Origin: Actinomycetota bacterium
GTDB taxonomy: Bacteria > Actinomycetota > Actinomycetes > S36-B12 > UBA10799
Reading direction: 5' to 3'
NCBI GenBank assembly: GCA_030837445.1
Contig: JAUPKM010000521.1
Location: forward strand, 1-5,621
DNA: 5,621 bases
The notes under the pieces are model-generated. The model did not search any database and was not told the DNA's origin. It worked only from the letters and a program-made list of their open reading frames with translations. A program made the position numbers and the translations under genes. Shown piece by piece: positions 1 to 5,358 of the stretch. Positions within the stretch are counted from its first letter, which is position 1. Each line of letters opens with the position of its first letter.

Positions 1-234
1 ACGAAACGGCTTCTCCTCGGCTACGCCTTTGACACCCTCGGCGCTGAACGCGTGCAGTTCAAGACGGACAACGCCAACCTGCGATCGCAAGCTGCCCTGC
101 GCAAGATCGGCGCGACGCAGGAGGGCGTTCTGCGCCGACACATGTTGCGGCGCGACGGCACCTACCGCGACTCAGTGGTGTTCTCGATCCTCCGGAGTGA
201 ATGGTCCGGCGTGCGCGGCCGGCTCGGAGGGTAG
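1..234 (+). CDS. GNAT N-acetyltransferase, C-terminal part (5' truncated by window edge)
   Basis: The frame is open from base 1 to the TAG at 232-234 and encodes the last 77 residues of a protein whose start lies outside the window. The visible part fits the C-terminal half of the RimJ/RimL-like (Acetyltransf_3) branch of the GNAT superfamily. A helix 'LLLGYAFDTLGAERV' is followed by the strand 'VQFKTDNANLRSQAAL', which carries the N-x-x-S hallmark of the acetyl-CoA-binding end. Next come 'RKIGATQEGVLRRHMLRRDGTYRDSVVFSIL' (the usual G-[AF]-x-x-E-G-x-L-R pattern, then a G-x-x-x-D-S strand) and a closing 'SEW'. Such enzymes transfer acetyl from acetyl-CoA to protein N-termini or small-molecule amines in the cytoplasm; the substrate cannot be read from this fragment. 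The stop is intact, so the gene is cut only by the window. It converges on the next gene with a 58-base gap. Confidence 0.9.
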   Translation, partial: TKRLLLGYAFDTLGAERVQFKTDNANLRSQAALRKIGATQEGVLRRHMLRRDGTYRDSVVFSILRSEWSGVRGRLGG

Positions 235-292
235 CGCGCAACGGTACCCACCAGCGCCGCCGCGCCGTTACCAACCTCCGTGAGAGGAACAG

Positions 293-589
293 CTAGTCCG
301 CTGTGCTGCGCACCACGTCAAGATTGCGGAAGCTCGGTGGACCGTCACATACCTCCGCCAGCGTGGCCGCGAATTCACCTGTCTCGGGCAGATTCGAATT
401 CGCCATCGCCGCCTCGTAGGAGGGAAACTCCACGATGTGGACGTACGTGTCCGGCGCATCCCGATCCTGAGCTTGAACGCTGAGCGTCGAGGTTCGTTTC
501 CCCTCGGTCGTGGCCAGCCATCGGTCCATCGCCGCATTCAATTCCTCGATCCGGCTGGTGCGGAATTCGATCAGTTGGATGAAAGTCAT
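293..589 (-). CDS. Conserved hypothetical protein, dimeric alpha/beta-barrel (ABM-like) fold
   Basis: This gene encodes a complete 98-residue protein with ATG at 589-587 and TAG at 295-293. The start is supported by AAGGAG seven bases upstream. The pattern is beta ('MTFIQLIEFRT'), helix ('RIEELNAAMDRWLATTEG'), beta ('TSTLSVQAQDRD'), beta ('TYVHIVEFPSYEAAMANS'), helix ('PETGEFAATLAEVCDG'), then a short C-terminal strand 'FRNLDVVRS'. This resembles the ferredoxin-like dimeric barrel of ABM/YCII-type proteins. The segment 'VEFPSYEAAMANSNLPETGEFA' and the ending 'CDGPPSFRNLDVVR' are, from memory, typical of small actinobacterial hypothetical proteins. There is no signal peptide or membrane segment, so it is probably cytoplasmic. 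Family members are variously small monooxygenase-like or ligand-binding proteins. No catalytic residue can be named here, so the function is unknown. It is transcribed away from the exported-protein gene across a 266-base spacer. Confidence 0.88.
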   Translation of the reverse strand: MTFIQLIEFRTSRIEELNAAMDRWLATTEGKRTSTLSVQAQDRDAPDTYVHIVEFPSYEAAMANSNLPETGEFAATLAEVCDGPPSFRNLDVVRSTAD

Positions 590-596
590 CTCGCTT

Positions 597-602
597 CTCC
601 TT
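597..602 (-). promoter_or_regulatory. Ribosome binding site of the 98-residue gene
   Basis: On the minus strand the leader reads AAGGAG, then AAGCGAG, then ATG. This is a near-perfect Shine-Dalgarno sequence with a seven-base spacer, and it fixes the start at 589. Confidence 0.8.
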
Positions 603-687
603 CACGGTCCCAGACCAAGCCCGGTCGCTGCCGGGTCGAGTCCCCGGAAGCCGCCCGGGCGAGCGACAGTCGCTTGCCGGGGAGCAC

Positions 688-693
688 ACCTTA
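688..693 (-). promoter_or_regulatory. Possible -10 element for the 98-residue gene
   Basis: TAAGGT on the minus strand fits the TANNNT actinobacterial -10 consensus. It lies about 100 bases upstream of the start at 589, which implies a leader of roughly 90 bases. No recognisable -35 hexamer sits 16-19 bases further upstream, so this is a weak call. Confidence 0.2.
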
Positions 694-715
694 GCGGCCA
701 AAAACGCCGCGTGGC

Positions 716-730
716 CGGTCAGAGTGACCG
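716..730. repeat. Short inverted repeat in the divergent region
   Basis: CGGTCA-GAG-TGACCG has perfect 6-bp arms around 3 bases. It lies near the middle of the divergent spacer, 23 bases from the putative leftward -10. It could be a repressor half-site pair or simply a chance palindrome in GC-rich DNA. Confidence 0.35.
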
Positions 731-794
731 CCGCTGCGGCGCACGCGCGCGACCCTCAGCCAATTGAACCGACGTGAGGCCGAACCAGGACCTA

Positions 795-813
795 GGGTGA
801 TGGCCAATCACCC
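795..813. promoter_or_regulatory. Inverted repeat GGGTGAT-N5-ATCACCC upstream of exported-protein gene
   Basis: The repeat has perfect 7-bp arms (795-801 and 807-813) separated by GGCCA, and ends 42 bases before the chosen start at 856. It overlaps TAGGGT (793-798), a possible -10 hexamer. A dimeric repressor bound here would block transcription of the exported-protein gene. Alternatively, if transcription starts upstream, it would form an RNA hairpin in the leader. No bound regulator can be identified. The ATG at 814 directly abuts the right arm, which argues against that ATG as the start. Confidence 0.45.
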
Positions 814-845
814 ATGTCCGCCCGGCGGGAGATGCCCCAGCGAGC

Positions 846-850
846 GGAGG
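846..850 (+). promoter_or_regulatory. Ribosome binding site that decides the start of the exported-protein gene
   Basis: GGAGG lies five bases before the ATG at 856. Two upstream in-frame ATGs are less good: the one at 814 has no purine-rich leader and abuts an inverted repeat, and the one at 835 has GGGAG touching the ATG with no spacer. Confidence 0.7.
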
Positions 851-855
851 GCCGC

Positions 856-1788
856 ATGCCGACTTTCGGCGGTACCGAGACCAGCCCCAGAACGTCCAGG
901 TGCCAGCGCTTCTTCGACCTCCTGACTGTTGTGGCCATCTCGGTGGCGACCGCCGCCGGGCTGCTGGTGACCGGCCCAAGAAGCGTCCAGGCGGCATCGC
1001 CACCAGACAACACCGGATTCTCGCAACCGTTCTCCGGCACGCCGCGGTACCTCTATCTGGCCCCGACTCAGGTAGGCGCTCAAGGCCAGGTGAATAGACC
1101 CCTTGGGCAACGTACAGCCGACGACATCGCCCGGAGATTCGGGCTGAGCAAGCGCGACACCCTCACCACAGCTCAGTACCGACTCCTTGTCACGGGGCAA
1201 GGAATCGGCGGCGATCCCGGGGCCGCGAAACTGATCAGGCAAAGCCTCGCAATTCTGACGAACACGGCGGGACGCCCACTGTACGCCAAGATCAACGGAA
1301 GGTGGATCCCATCGGTGTTGGCCAGCTATGGCCTCTTCGTGACCGGTGACGGCCTACTGGAGAGTCCGGCGAATGCCCAGGCTCCCACCCGGAAGATCAA
1401 CGCACTGTTGGTGCCCAACGGCTACATCGGGACCTGGTGCCGCGCCAACGGTGCAACCAGGGCGCTGGCCAGGCTGTACCGATCCGGAGATCCGGCGGAG
1501 GTGGCCTTCGGAAACAGATCTCAACAGATCTCCGGAGCGGCACAATTGGTGGCCAACAACAAGGGAGCGGTTCGCGGGGACCTGCCACGCTCTGCGGTGC
1601 GGGTGGGAATGTCCATGGCGCCGTCTATCTGGCTGGTGAATTTCGCGCTGATCTACACAGTGAACCCCAGGCTGGCGGCGGCGATGCCCGCCGCCTGGGC
1701 GCCGATCCCACCCGTCGTTGCCAGGGCCCTGTTGGCCAGTCCGACGGGCCAAGTGCCCTACCTCCGATTCGCAGCGGCGTTCCGCTGA
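856..1788 (+). CDS. Exported protein of unknown family, Sec-type signal peptide
   Basis: The gene encodes 310 residues from the ATG at 856, chosen for the GGAGG five bases upstream; the frame is also open from 814, which would add 14 residues. Residues 1-20 are polar with several Arg, 21-40 form a hydrophobic core ('DLLTVVAISVATAAGLLVTG'), and 'VQA|AS' around residue 46 is a good signal-peptidase I site. The core could instead stay as an N-terminal anchor. The mature part has 'TADDIARRFGLSKRDTLTTAQYRLLVTG' (a helix-rich stretch from about residue 87), two similar 'L[LF]VTG[QD]G' motifs at about 110 and 160, and a single Cys at about 195 ('GTWCRANGATRALARLYR'). The hydrophobic Pro/Ala-rich C-terminal part is at about 253-295. 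No catalytic motif is recognisable and I do not recognise the family. It is 110 bases upstream of the anchored serine hydrolase on the same strand, so the two may share a transcript and an extracytoplasmic role (inference). Confidence 0.85.
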   Translation: MPTFGGTETSPRTSRCQRFFDLLTVVAISVATAAGLLVTGPRSVQAASPPDNTGFSQPFSGTPRYLYLAPTQVGAQGQVNRPLGQRTADDIARRFGLSKRDTLTTAQYRLLVTGQGIGGDPGAAKLIRQSLAILTNTAGRPLYAKINGRWIPSVLASYGLFVTGDGLLESPANAQAPTRKINALLVPNGYIGTWCRANGATRALARLYRSGDPAEVAFGNRSQQISGAAQLVANNKGAVRGDLPRSAVRVGMSMAPSIWLVNFALIYTVNPRLAAAMPAAWAPIPPVVARALLASPTGQVPYLRFAAAFR

Positions 1789-1886
1789 GCGGGAACGTTG
1801 ACTGGGCAGCCGCTGGGTTTCCGATACCCCAGCATGCAGGGGGCATCATTGCTAACCTCGCGTCGGCGTTGACTTGATTAACTAGC

Positions 1887-1892
1887 GGGAAG
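1887..1892 (+). promoter_or_regulatory. Ribosome binding site of the serine hydrolase gene
   Basis: GGGAAG lies six bases before the ATG at 1899. It is a moderate Shine-Dalgarno match. The 110-base gap upstream (1789-1898) also holds a GCTGGG-N10-CCCAGC stem at 1812-1833 without a T-run. I see no clear promoter there, so read-through from the exported-protein gene is possible. Confidence 0.55.
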
Positions 1893-1898
1893 CCGACC

Positions 1899-3386
1899 AT
1901 GACGACTCAAACTGCTGGGCCCGAGCTGGAGCCGACCAAGCCACCGAAGAAGCGCAAATGGATCAAGCGGACGATTATCGCTGTCGCCTCGGTCGTCGTG
2001 CTCCTGGTGGCGGTCGTGGTCGGAGCTCTGGTCTACTTCAACATTCCCGCGAACAGCGCCGGACTCGCCGCCCAGACCGTGTGCTCCGGGGTCTTTGTCT
2101 CGGGACGTGATGGGGACGCGGTCTTCACCGAAGATGTGCTCCCGCAGAGCCCGGCCCTGAGTGTCGTTTCGGTTTCGACGGATCAGACCAATCGAAGCGT
2201 GACCGCGAAGTTCCTGGGCATCTGGTCACGGCAGGCGGCACTGCTGCCGAACCGAGGCTGCGTCCTCGACGTGACCCCGGACCCAGCGGCCGTGCCGTTC
2301 GTCGCTGGGCCATCGAATCCGCAACCATGGCCGAAGGGCGACGCCGCAGTGCCGCCCAACCAGTGGGGCCCCGGGGTGAATGCGGCCGGGTTGGAGAAGG
2401 TCATCAACCAGGCGCTCGTGGGCTCAGGTGACCCCAAGGCCGCCAACGCCCGGGGAGTTGCGGTTGTCCACGACGGCAAACTGCTCATTCAGAAGCAAGG
2501 CGCAGGCTTCCCGCAGACCATGCCGCTGCTGGGCTGGTCGATGACGAAGACCGTCAACGCCATGATCTTCTACAAGCGAGCCAAGGAGACCGGCTTCGAC
2601 ATCACGAACACGTTGGTGATCGACGCCTTCCCTGCCAATCGTGCGCCAGCCTGGGTGGCCCAGTGGCGCAATGACCCCCAGAAGAGCAAGATCACGGTCT
2701 CGGATGTGCTCGGGATGAAGACCGGATTGGATGTCGAGGACGACTACGGACCGGTCGCCAAAGTGGTGCAGATGTTGTACAGCGAACCAAGCATGGCCGA
2801 TTTCATCGCCTCCCAGCCGATGATCACCGAACCCGGTTCCACCTTCGCCTACAGCACCGGCACCTCGGACCTGCTCAGCCAGATCACCCAAGGCATGTTC
2901 GCCACTGACCAGGAATATTGGAAGTACTGGGGCGACACCGTCTTCACTCCGATCGGGATGAAGGGCGGCGTGTTCGCCACGGACACCTCGGGCACGTGGG
3001 TGGGTGGCTCCTACGTGTACGCAAGTACCGGCGATTGGGCCCGACTGGGGCAGTTGATGCTGAACGACGGGGCCTGGGAGAGCAACCAGGTCATCCCCGC
3101 CGGCTGGTGGAAGTTCGCCTCCACTCCTGCGATGCCATCCGGCCCGGGGAACGGTTATGGGGCGCAGGTCTGGATTCCCGGGCAGCCCACGAATGGCGAG
3201 TGCGCCGACACACCGGGGGTACCCAAGGACACGTTGTCGATGGATGGCCACTACGGTCAGGTGGTTGCCATGGTGCCGTCGAAGAAGGCTGTGATCGTGC
3301 GCCTCGGTTGGACGGTGGAGAAGCCCCAGTTCAACGAGTGCACCTTCATCAGCGACGTCTTGGCAAACCTGCCAGCTGCCAACTAG
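1899..3386 (+). CDS. Membrane-anchored serine hydrolase, beta-lactamase / NylB-like family
   Basis: This is a 495-residue protein. A Lys/Arg-rich cytoplasmic tail (14-24) precedes one membrane helix at about 25-47 ('TIIAVASVVVLLVAVVVGALVYF') with no obvious cleavage site, so the enzyme is probably anchored with its catalytic domain outside. Residues 48-155 form a linker or small domain with Cys62 and Cys121. The catalytic domain runs from about 160 to the end. It has SxxK at 214-217 ('GWSMTKT'), giving the nucleophile Ser214 and the base Lys217. The second motif is Tyr318-Ser-Thr ('FAYSTGTSDLL'), where relatives often have YxN. 'DGHYGQ' at 449-454 stands where the KTG-like third motif is expected. 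'ITVSDVLGMKTGLDVEDDYG' (265-284) is typical of the AmpC/COG1680 group, including 6-aminohexanoate-dimer hydrolases. Cys435 and Cys481 could form a disulfide. Family members hydrolyse amides or esters; the substrate is unknown and true antibiotic resistance is unlikely. It converges on the next gene, 20 bases away. Confidence 0.93.
   Translation: MTTQTAGPELEPTKPPKKRKWIKRTIIAVASVVVLLVAVVVGALVYFNIPANSAGLAAQTVCSGVFVSGRDGDAVFTEDVLPQSPALSVVSVSTDQTNRSVTAKFLGIWSRQAALLPNRGCVLDVTPDPAAVPFVAGPSNPQPWPKGDAAVPPNQWGPGVNAAGLEKVINQALVGSGDPKAANARGVAVVHDGKLLIQKQGAGFPQTMPLLGWSMTKTVNAMIFYKRAKETGFDITNTLVIDAFPANRAPAWVAQWRNDPQKSKITVSDVLGMKTGLDVEDDYGPVAKVVQMLYSEPSMADFIASQPMITEPGSTFAYSTGTSDLLSQITQGMFATDQEYWKYWGDTVFTPIGMKGGVFATDTSGTWVGGSYVYASTGDWARLGQLMLNDGAWESNQVIPAGWWKFASTPAMPSGPGNGYGAQVWIPGQPTNGECADTPGVPKDTLSMDGHYGQVVAMVPSKKAVIVRLGWTVEKPQFNECTFISDVLANLPAAN
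3360..3382. terminator. Weak stem at the end of the serine hydrolase gene, possible bidirectional terminator
   Basis: TTGGCA (3360-3365) can pair with TGCCAA (3377-3382) across an 11-base loop at the 3' end of the gene, just before the 20-base convergent gap. There is no T-run on either strand, so it is not a canonical intrinsic terminator. No better candidate exists between the two convergent genes. Confidence 0.2.
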
Positions 3387-3406
3387 TGGCGACAGGCCGC
3401 AACCCG

Positions 3407-4066
3407 TCAGAGTGCCGCGAGGAGTGCACCGACCTGGTGCGGCATGCTGGCCATCGGGACGTGCCAGCTCGGTAACTCGGTGTAAGTCCAATTCGGCCCG
3501 GCAGTGCCTGCGAAGATTCGCTGCCTCGCCGATTGCGTGACCGCGGCGAATTCACTTCGCGTGCAACGTAGGTAGATCTTGGGTATCGACGTCAGCCCCG
3601 ACGGGTCAAACTCGACCTTCTCCACGTACGGTGCATCGGGCTCGAGCCCCTCGACGGACAGCGGGTCGACTCCGCCAGCGGCGATCACGTCGAACAGCGA
3701 TTGACCGGGATCCGGCAGGGCGGCGTCGACGTAGAGCATCCCTCTCACACGCTCCGCATGCCGGTCCGCGGTAGCGGTGATGATCATCCCGCCGTAGCTG
3801 TGACCAGCGAGGACGATGTCCCGCAAGTCATTGCCGGTGATGAGATCACTGATCTGATCGAGATGATCGCTGAAATGGCACTCGTGCTCATCGATCAGCG
3901 TCGGGGCGAATGCCTGTCCGCCACGCGCCCGGATGTCCGGAACCAGTGGGTCCCAGATCCGGCCACCCATCCTGTTGTCGTCGGTGTGGACCTGCTCGCC
4001 GACTGTGTGGCGGTTCCAAGTGTCGGTCGACATGTTGCCGCCGTGCACGAACACGTATGCCGTCAT
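3407..4066 (-). CDS. Alpha/beta hydrolase (esterase-like, AB_hydrolase_6 type)
   Basis: The gene encodes 219 residues from the ATG at 4066-4064 to the TGA at 3409-3407. Strand 1 runs into the oxyanion-hole motif HGG (residues 8-10, 'YVFVHGGNM'). The nucleophile elbow is 'GHSYGG' with Ser90. 'GMLYVDAALPDPGQS' (109-123) follows, and His202 in 'SWHVPMASMPHQVGALL' fits the catalytic His near the C-terminus. About 25 extra residues (11-35, 'NMSTDTWNRH...') lie between HGG and the 'WDPLVPDIRARGGQAFAPTL' strand, which is longer than in the simplest relatives. The catalytic acid is not obvious: 'YLRCTRSEFAAV' (165-176) lacks the Asp often found after this strand. There is no signal peptide, so it is probably cytoplasmic. 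GAGGGA seven bases upstream supports the start. An in-frame ATG at 4081 would add five residues and overlaps the stop of the upstream membrane-protein gene. The substrate is unknown; esterase or lactonase activity is plausible. Confidence 0.92.
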   Translation of the reverse strand: MTAYVFVHGGNMSTDTWNRHTVGEQVHTDDNRMGGRIWDPLVPDIRARGGQAFAPTLIDEHECHFSDHLDQISDLITGNDLRDIVLAGHSYGGMIITATADRHAERVRGMLYVDAALPDPGQSLFDVIAAGGVDPLSVEGLEPDAPYVEKVEFDPSGLTSIPKIYLRCTRSEFAAVTQSARQRIFAGTAGPNWTYTELPSWHVPMASMPHQVGALLAAL

Positions 4067-4077
4067 TGCAGATTCCC

Positions 4078-4081
4078 TCAT
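4078..4081 (-). other. ATGA stop/start overlap between membrane protein and hydrolase genes
   Basis: On the minus strand ATGA contains the TGA stop of the membrane-protein gene (4080-4078) and an in-frame ATG of the hydrolase (4081-4079). If this ATG is used, the hydrolase is translationally coupled. If the ATG at 4066 is used, the genes are still only 11 bases apart. Either way they form one transcription unit. Confidence 0.7.
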
Positions 4082-5313
4082 CTCGTAGTCTTCGCAGCCG
4101 GAATGGTCACCACCCAGCGAGGGGCGGGCAATTGGCGCAGCTGGCAGACTCGATCCCGGTCCCTCAGACACTCGGCAAAGGCCGCCAGGTCCGCCGGTCC
4201 TCCTGGCGGTTTGCGCTCCTCGAGGCGATAGTCCGTCCACCAACCAACGACGCAGGCACACAGGAGCGCCCCGGCAAGGATCCGAGGCCAGGTCTGGCGA
4301 CCTGTAGCCACGCCCCGCCACAACACGAGTGCAACCATGCCGACGAGGGGCACGAAATACCTGCCATCGCTTGTGGAGCCCAGCACTTCCCGGAGGCTCT
4401 CGCTGGAATTGGCGAGTGCCACCGACGCAGCGAACCCGAGACCTGCCAACAGCCACCAGGGCGAGGGGCCTGCCCGATCCATGATGGCCACCACCACCAC
4501 CCCCAACAGGAATCCTCCCGCGAGCAAATAGAACCAGCTCAGTTGATGGGGAGGCCAGCTGGTCTCCACCGACTGATGGCCCATCAGCATCACACCGCCG
4601 ACCCTCCGCACGATCGCGGCCCCCAGCATCCCCGCGTGCTCCAGCGGAAAACCGTCAGCCAGTTTCCGAGTGGAAGCCACGGCGACGGCGACTTGAACAG
4701 CCGCAGTGGTGCCGACCAGCAGCAACCGCAGCCAGAGGTACTTGGACCGTTGTCGAACCAACGCCCACACGGCTACCGGCACCAGGAAGGCCGCAGTAAA
4801 CCCGGAAAGTCCGACAATCGCGATGAACGCCAACTCGGCCGCCCTCCCCCATCGTGTCGCCGGGGCAGGCAGGGCCAACACGACCGCCAGCGCGATCGCG
4901 AACCACCAGTGAAGGTTCACCACCGAGCCCTGGATCTCGTTGACGCCGGGGATCAGGACCAGCGCAAGCAGCAATCCGGCCCGCCACCACCAGCCACCGA
5001 GCAGTTCATGAGCTCTACGTTGCAGCACGACGGCCAGCGCAGCTGCCGCGAGTAGGCACCCAGCCAGGTAGTAGAGAGTCGGCGAAAGCGTCACCGGGAA
5101 CGGCGACAGCAGCCAAGCCGCCAGCCGTTGGCCCAGATAGAGGGCTCCGTTGTAAGGGTCCTGCGGTGCGAAGCCTCGAAGGTATTGCTCGGCGAAGAAC
5201 ACTTTGCCGTCTTCCCCCCAGAAGACCGGAGTCAGCACCCCCGATGGTCGCCTGGCCACCAGCAGCACGCACGCAACGACCAGCACCGGGAGGTTGCGCA
5301 GGTAGGAGGTCAC
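4078..5313 (-). CDS. Polytopic membrane protein, GT-C glycosyltransferase-like
   Basis: The gene encodes 411 residues from the GTG at 5313-5311, with a GGGAGG nine bases upstream. The frame is open to 5583, but those 90 extra codons read as Arg/Pro/Ser-rich low-quality sequence and overlap the divergent control region. The first hydrophobic segment is at about 6-20, followed by an extracytoplasmic loop 'VFWGEDGKVFFAEQYLRG' with Glu34-Asp35-Gly36. An acidic pair in the first outer loop is the hallmark of GT-C enzymes that use polyprenyl-phosphate sugars. Further hydrophobic segments lie at about 79-97, 112-124, 133-150, 160-183, 192-213, 259-277, 284-301, 320-333 and 345-359, roughly ten or eleven in all. 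'SDGRYFVPL' (315-323) precedes a late helix. The C-terminal tail (about 360-411) is soluble, with Cys382 and Cys390. It probably adds sugar to an envelope glycan, lipid or protein (inference). Donor and acceptor are unknown. It is the first gene of an operon with the hydrolase. Confidence 0.85.
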   Translation of the reverse strand: MTSYLRNLPVLVVACVLLVARRPSGVLTPVFWGEDGKVFFAEQYLRGFAPQDPYNGALYLGQRLAAWLLSPFPVTLSPTLYYLAGCLLAAAALAVVLQRRAHELLGGWWWRAGLLLALVLIPGVNEIQGSVVNLHWWFAIALAVVLALPAPATRWGRAAELAFIAIVGLSGFTAAFLVPVAVWALVRQRSKYLWLRLLLVGTTAAVQVAVAVASTRKLADGFPLEHAGMLGAAIVRRVGGVMLMGHQSVETSWPPHQLSWFYLLAGGFLLGVVVVAIMDRAGPSPWWLLAGLGFAASVALANSSESLREVLGSTSDGRYFVPLVGMVALVLWRGVATGRQTWPRILAGALLCACVVGWWTDYRLEERKPPGGPADLAAFAECLRDRDRVCQLRQLPAPRWVVTIPAAKTTR

Positions 5314-5322
5314 TCTGGGTCG

Positions 5323-5328
5323 CCTCCC
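5323..5328 (-). promoter_or_regulatory. Ribosome binding site that decides the GTG start of the membrane protein
   Basis: GGGAGG on the minus strand is followed by CGACCCAGA and GTG. No comparable site precedes the further-upstream in-frame ATGs at 5583 or about 5484. It therefore fixes a start giving a short N-terminus that runs straight into the first membrane helix, as expected. Confidence 0.7.
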
Positions 5329-5358
5329 TGAAACATCGAAAAGTACCAGCACCGGACC

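Larger units (their letters stand above)
590..855. other. Divergent intergenic region between the 98-residue gene and the exported-protein gene
   Basis: These 266 bases hold no convincing gene. They must contain promoters for both flanking, divergently transcribed genes. Visible structure includes a small palindrome CGCCCGGGCG (652-661), an interrupted one AGCGAC-A-GTCGCT (662-674), CGGTCA-GAG-TGACCG (716-730), GCCGC-T-GCGGC (730-740) and GGGTGAT-N5-ATCACCC (795-813). A possible -10 element for the leftward gene, TAAGGT on the minus strand, lies at 693-688. TAGGGT at 793-798 could serve the rightward gene and overlaps the left arm of the last repeat. No well-spaced TTGACA-like -35 box accompanies either, so the promoter positions are guesses. 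Confidence 0.5.

Noticed and set aside
240..269. AACGG...CCGTT stem in the 58-base convergent gap, as a terminator.
   Set aside because: It is only 5 bp with a 20-base loop and no T-run on either strand, so it is not supportable as an intrinsic terminator.
631..647. CCGGG-TCGAGTC-CCCGG looks like a tRNA T-arm (5-bp stem, 7-base loop, GTCGAGTCC).
   Set aside because: The loop lacks the TTCRANY order, and no acceptor, D or anticodon arms can be drawn in the flanking 80 bases. It is a chance GC-rich hairpin.
814..855. Upstream in-frame start at 814 (or 835) for the exported protein.
   Set aside because: There is no spaced ribosome binding site; 814 abuts an inverted repeat and 835 has GGGAG touching the ATG. 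The ATG at 856 has GGAGG at five bases and still gives a full signal peptide.
1812..1833. GCTGGG-N10-CCCAGC stem after the exported-protein gene, as a terminator.
   Set aside because: It is a six-bp stem without a following T-run. It may be structure in a read-through transcript, but does not separate the two genes with any confidence.
1869..1874. TTGACT as a -35 box for the serine hydrolase gene.
   Set aside because: A -10 at normal spacing would fall on the ribosome binding site region and start codon, with no TANNNT match.
2424..3491. Long open frame of 355 codons on the minus strand opposite the serine hydrolase.
   Set aside because: It is antisense shadow of a GC-rich gene with His/Gly/Arg-rich composition and no recognisable motifs. 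The + strand product has a full catalytic signature.
4067..4456. Long N-terminal extension of the alpha/beta hydrolase frame up to 4456.
   Set aside because: It lies inside the membrane-protein gene in another frame, and the hydrolase fold begins at the MTAYVFVHGG strand.
3910..5055. Long open frame of 381 codons on the + strand opposite the membrane protein and hydrolase.
   Set aside because: The product is rich in Gln, His, Pro and Arg with no domain, while the minus strand encodes a coherent multi-helix membrane protein.
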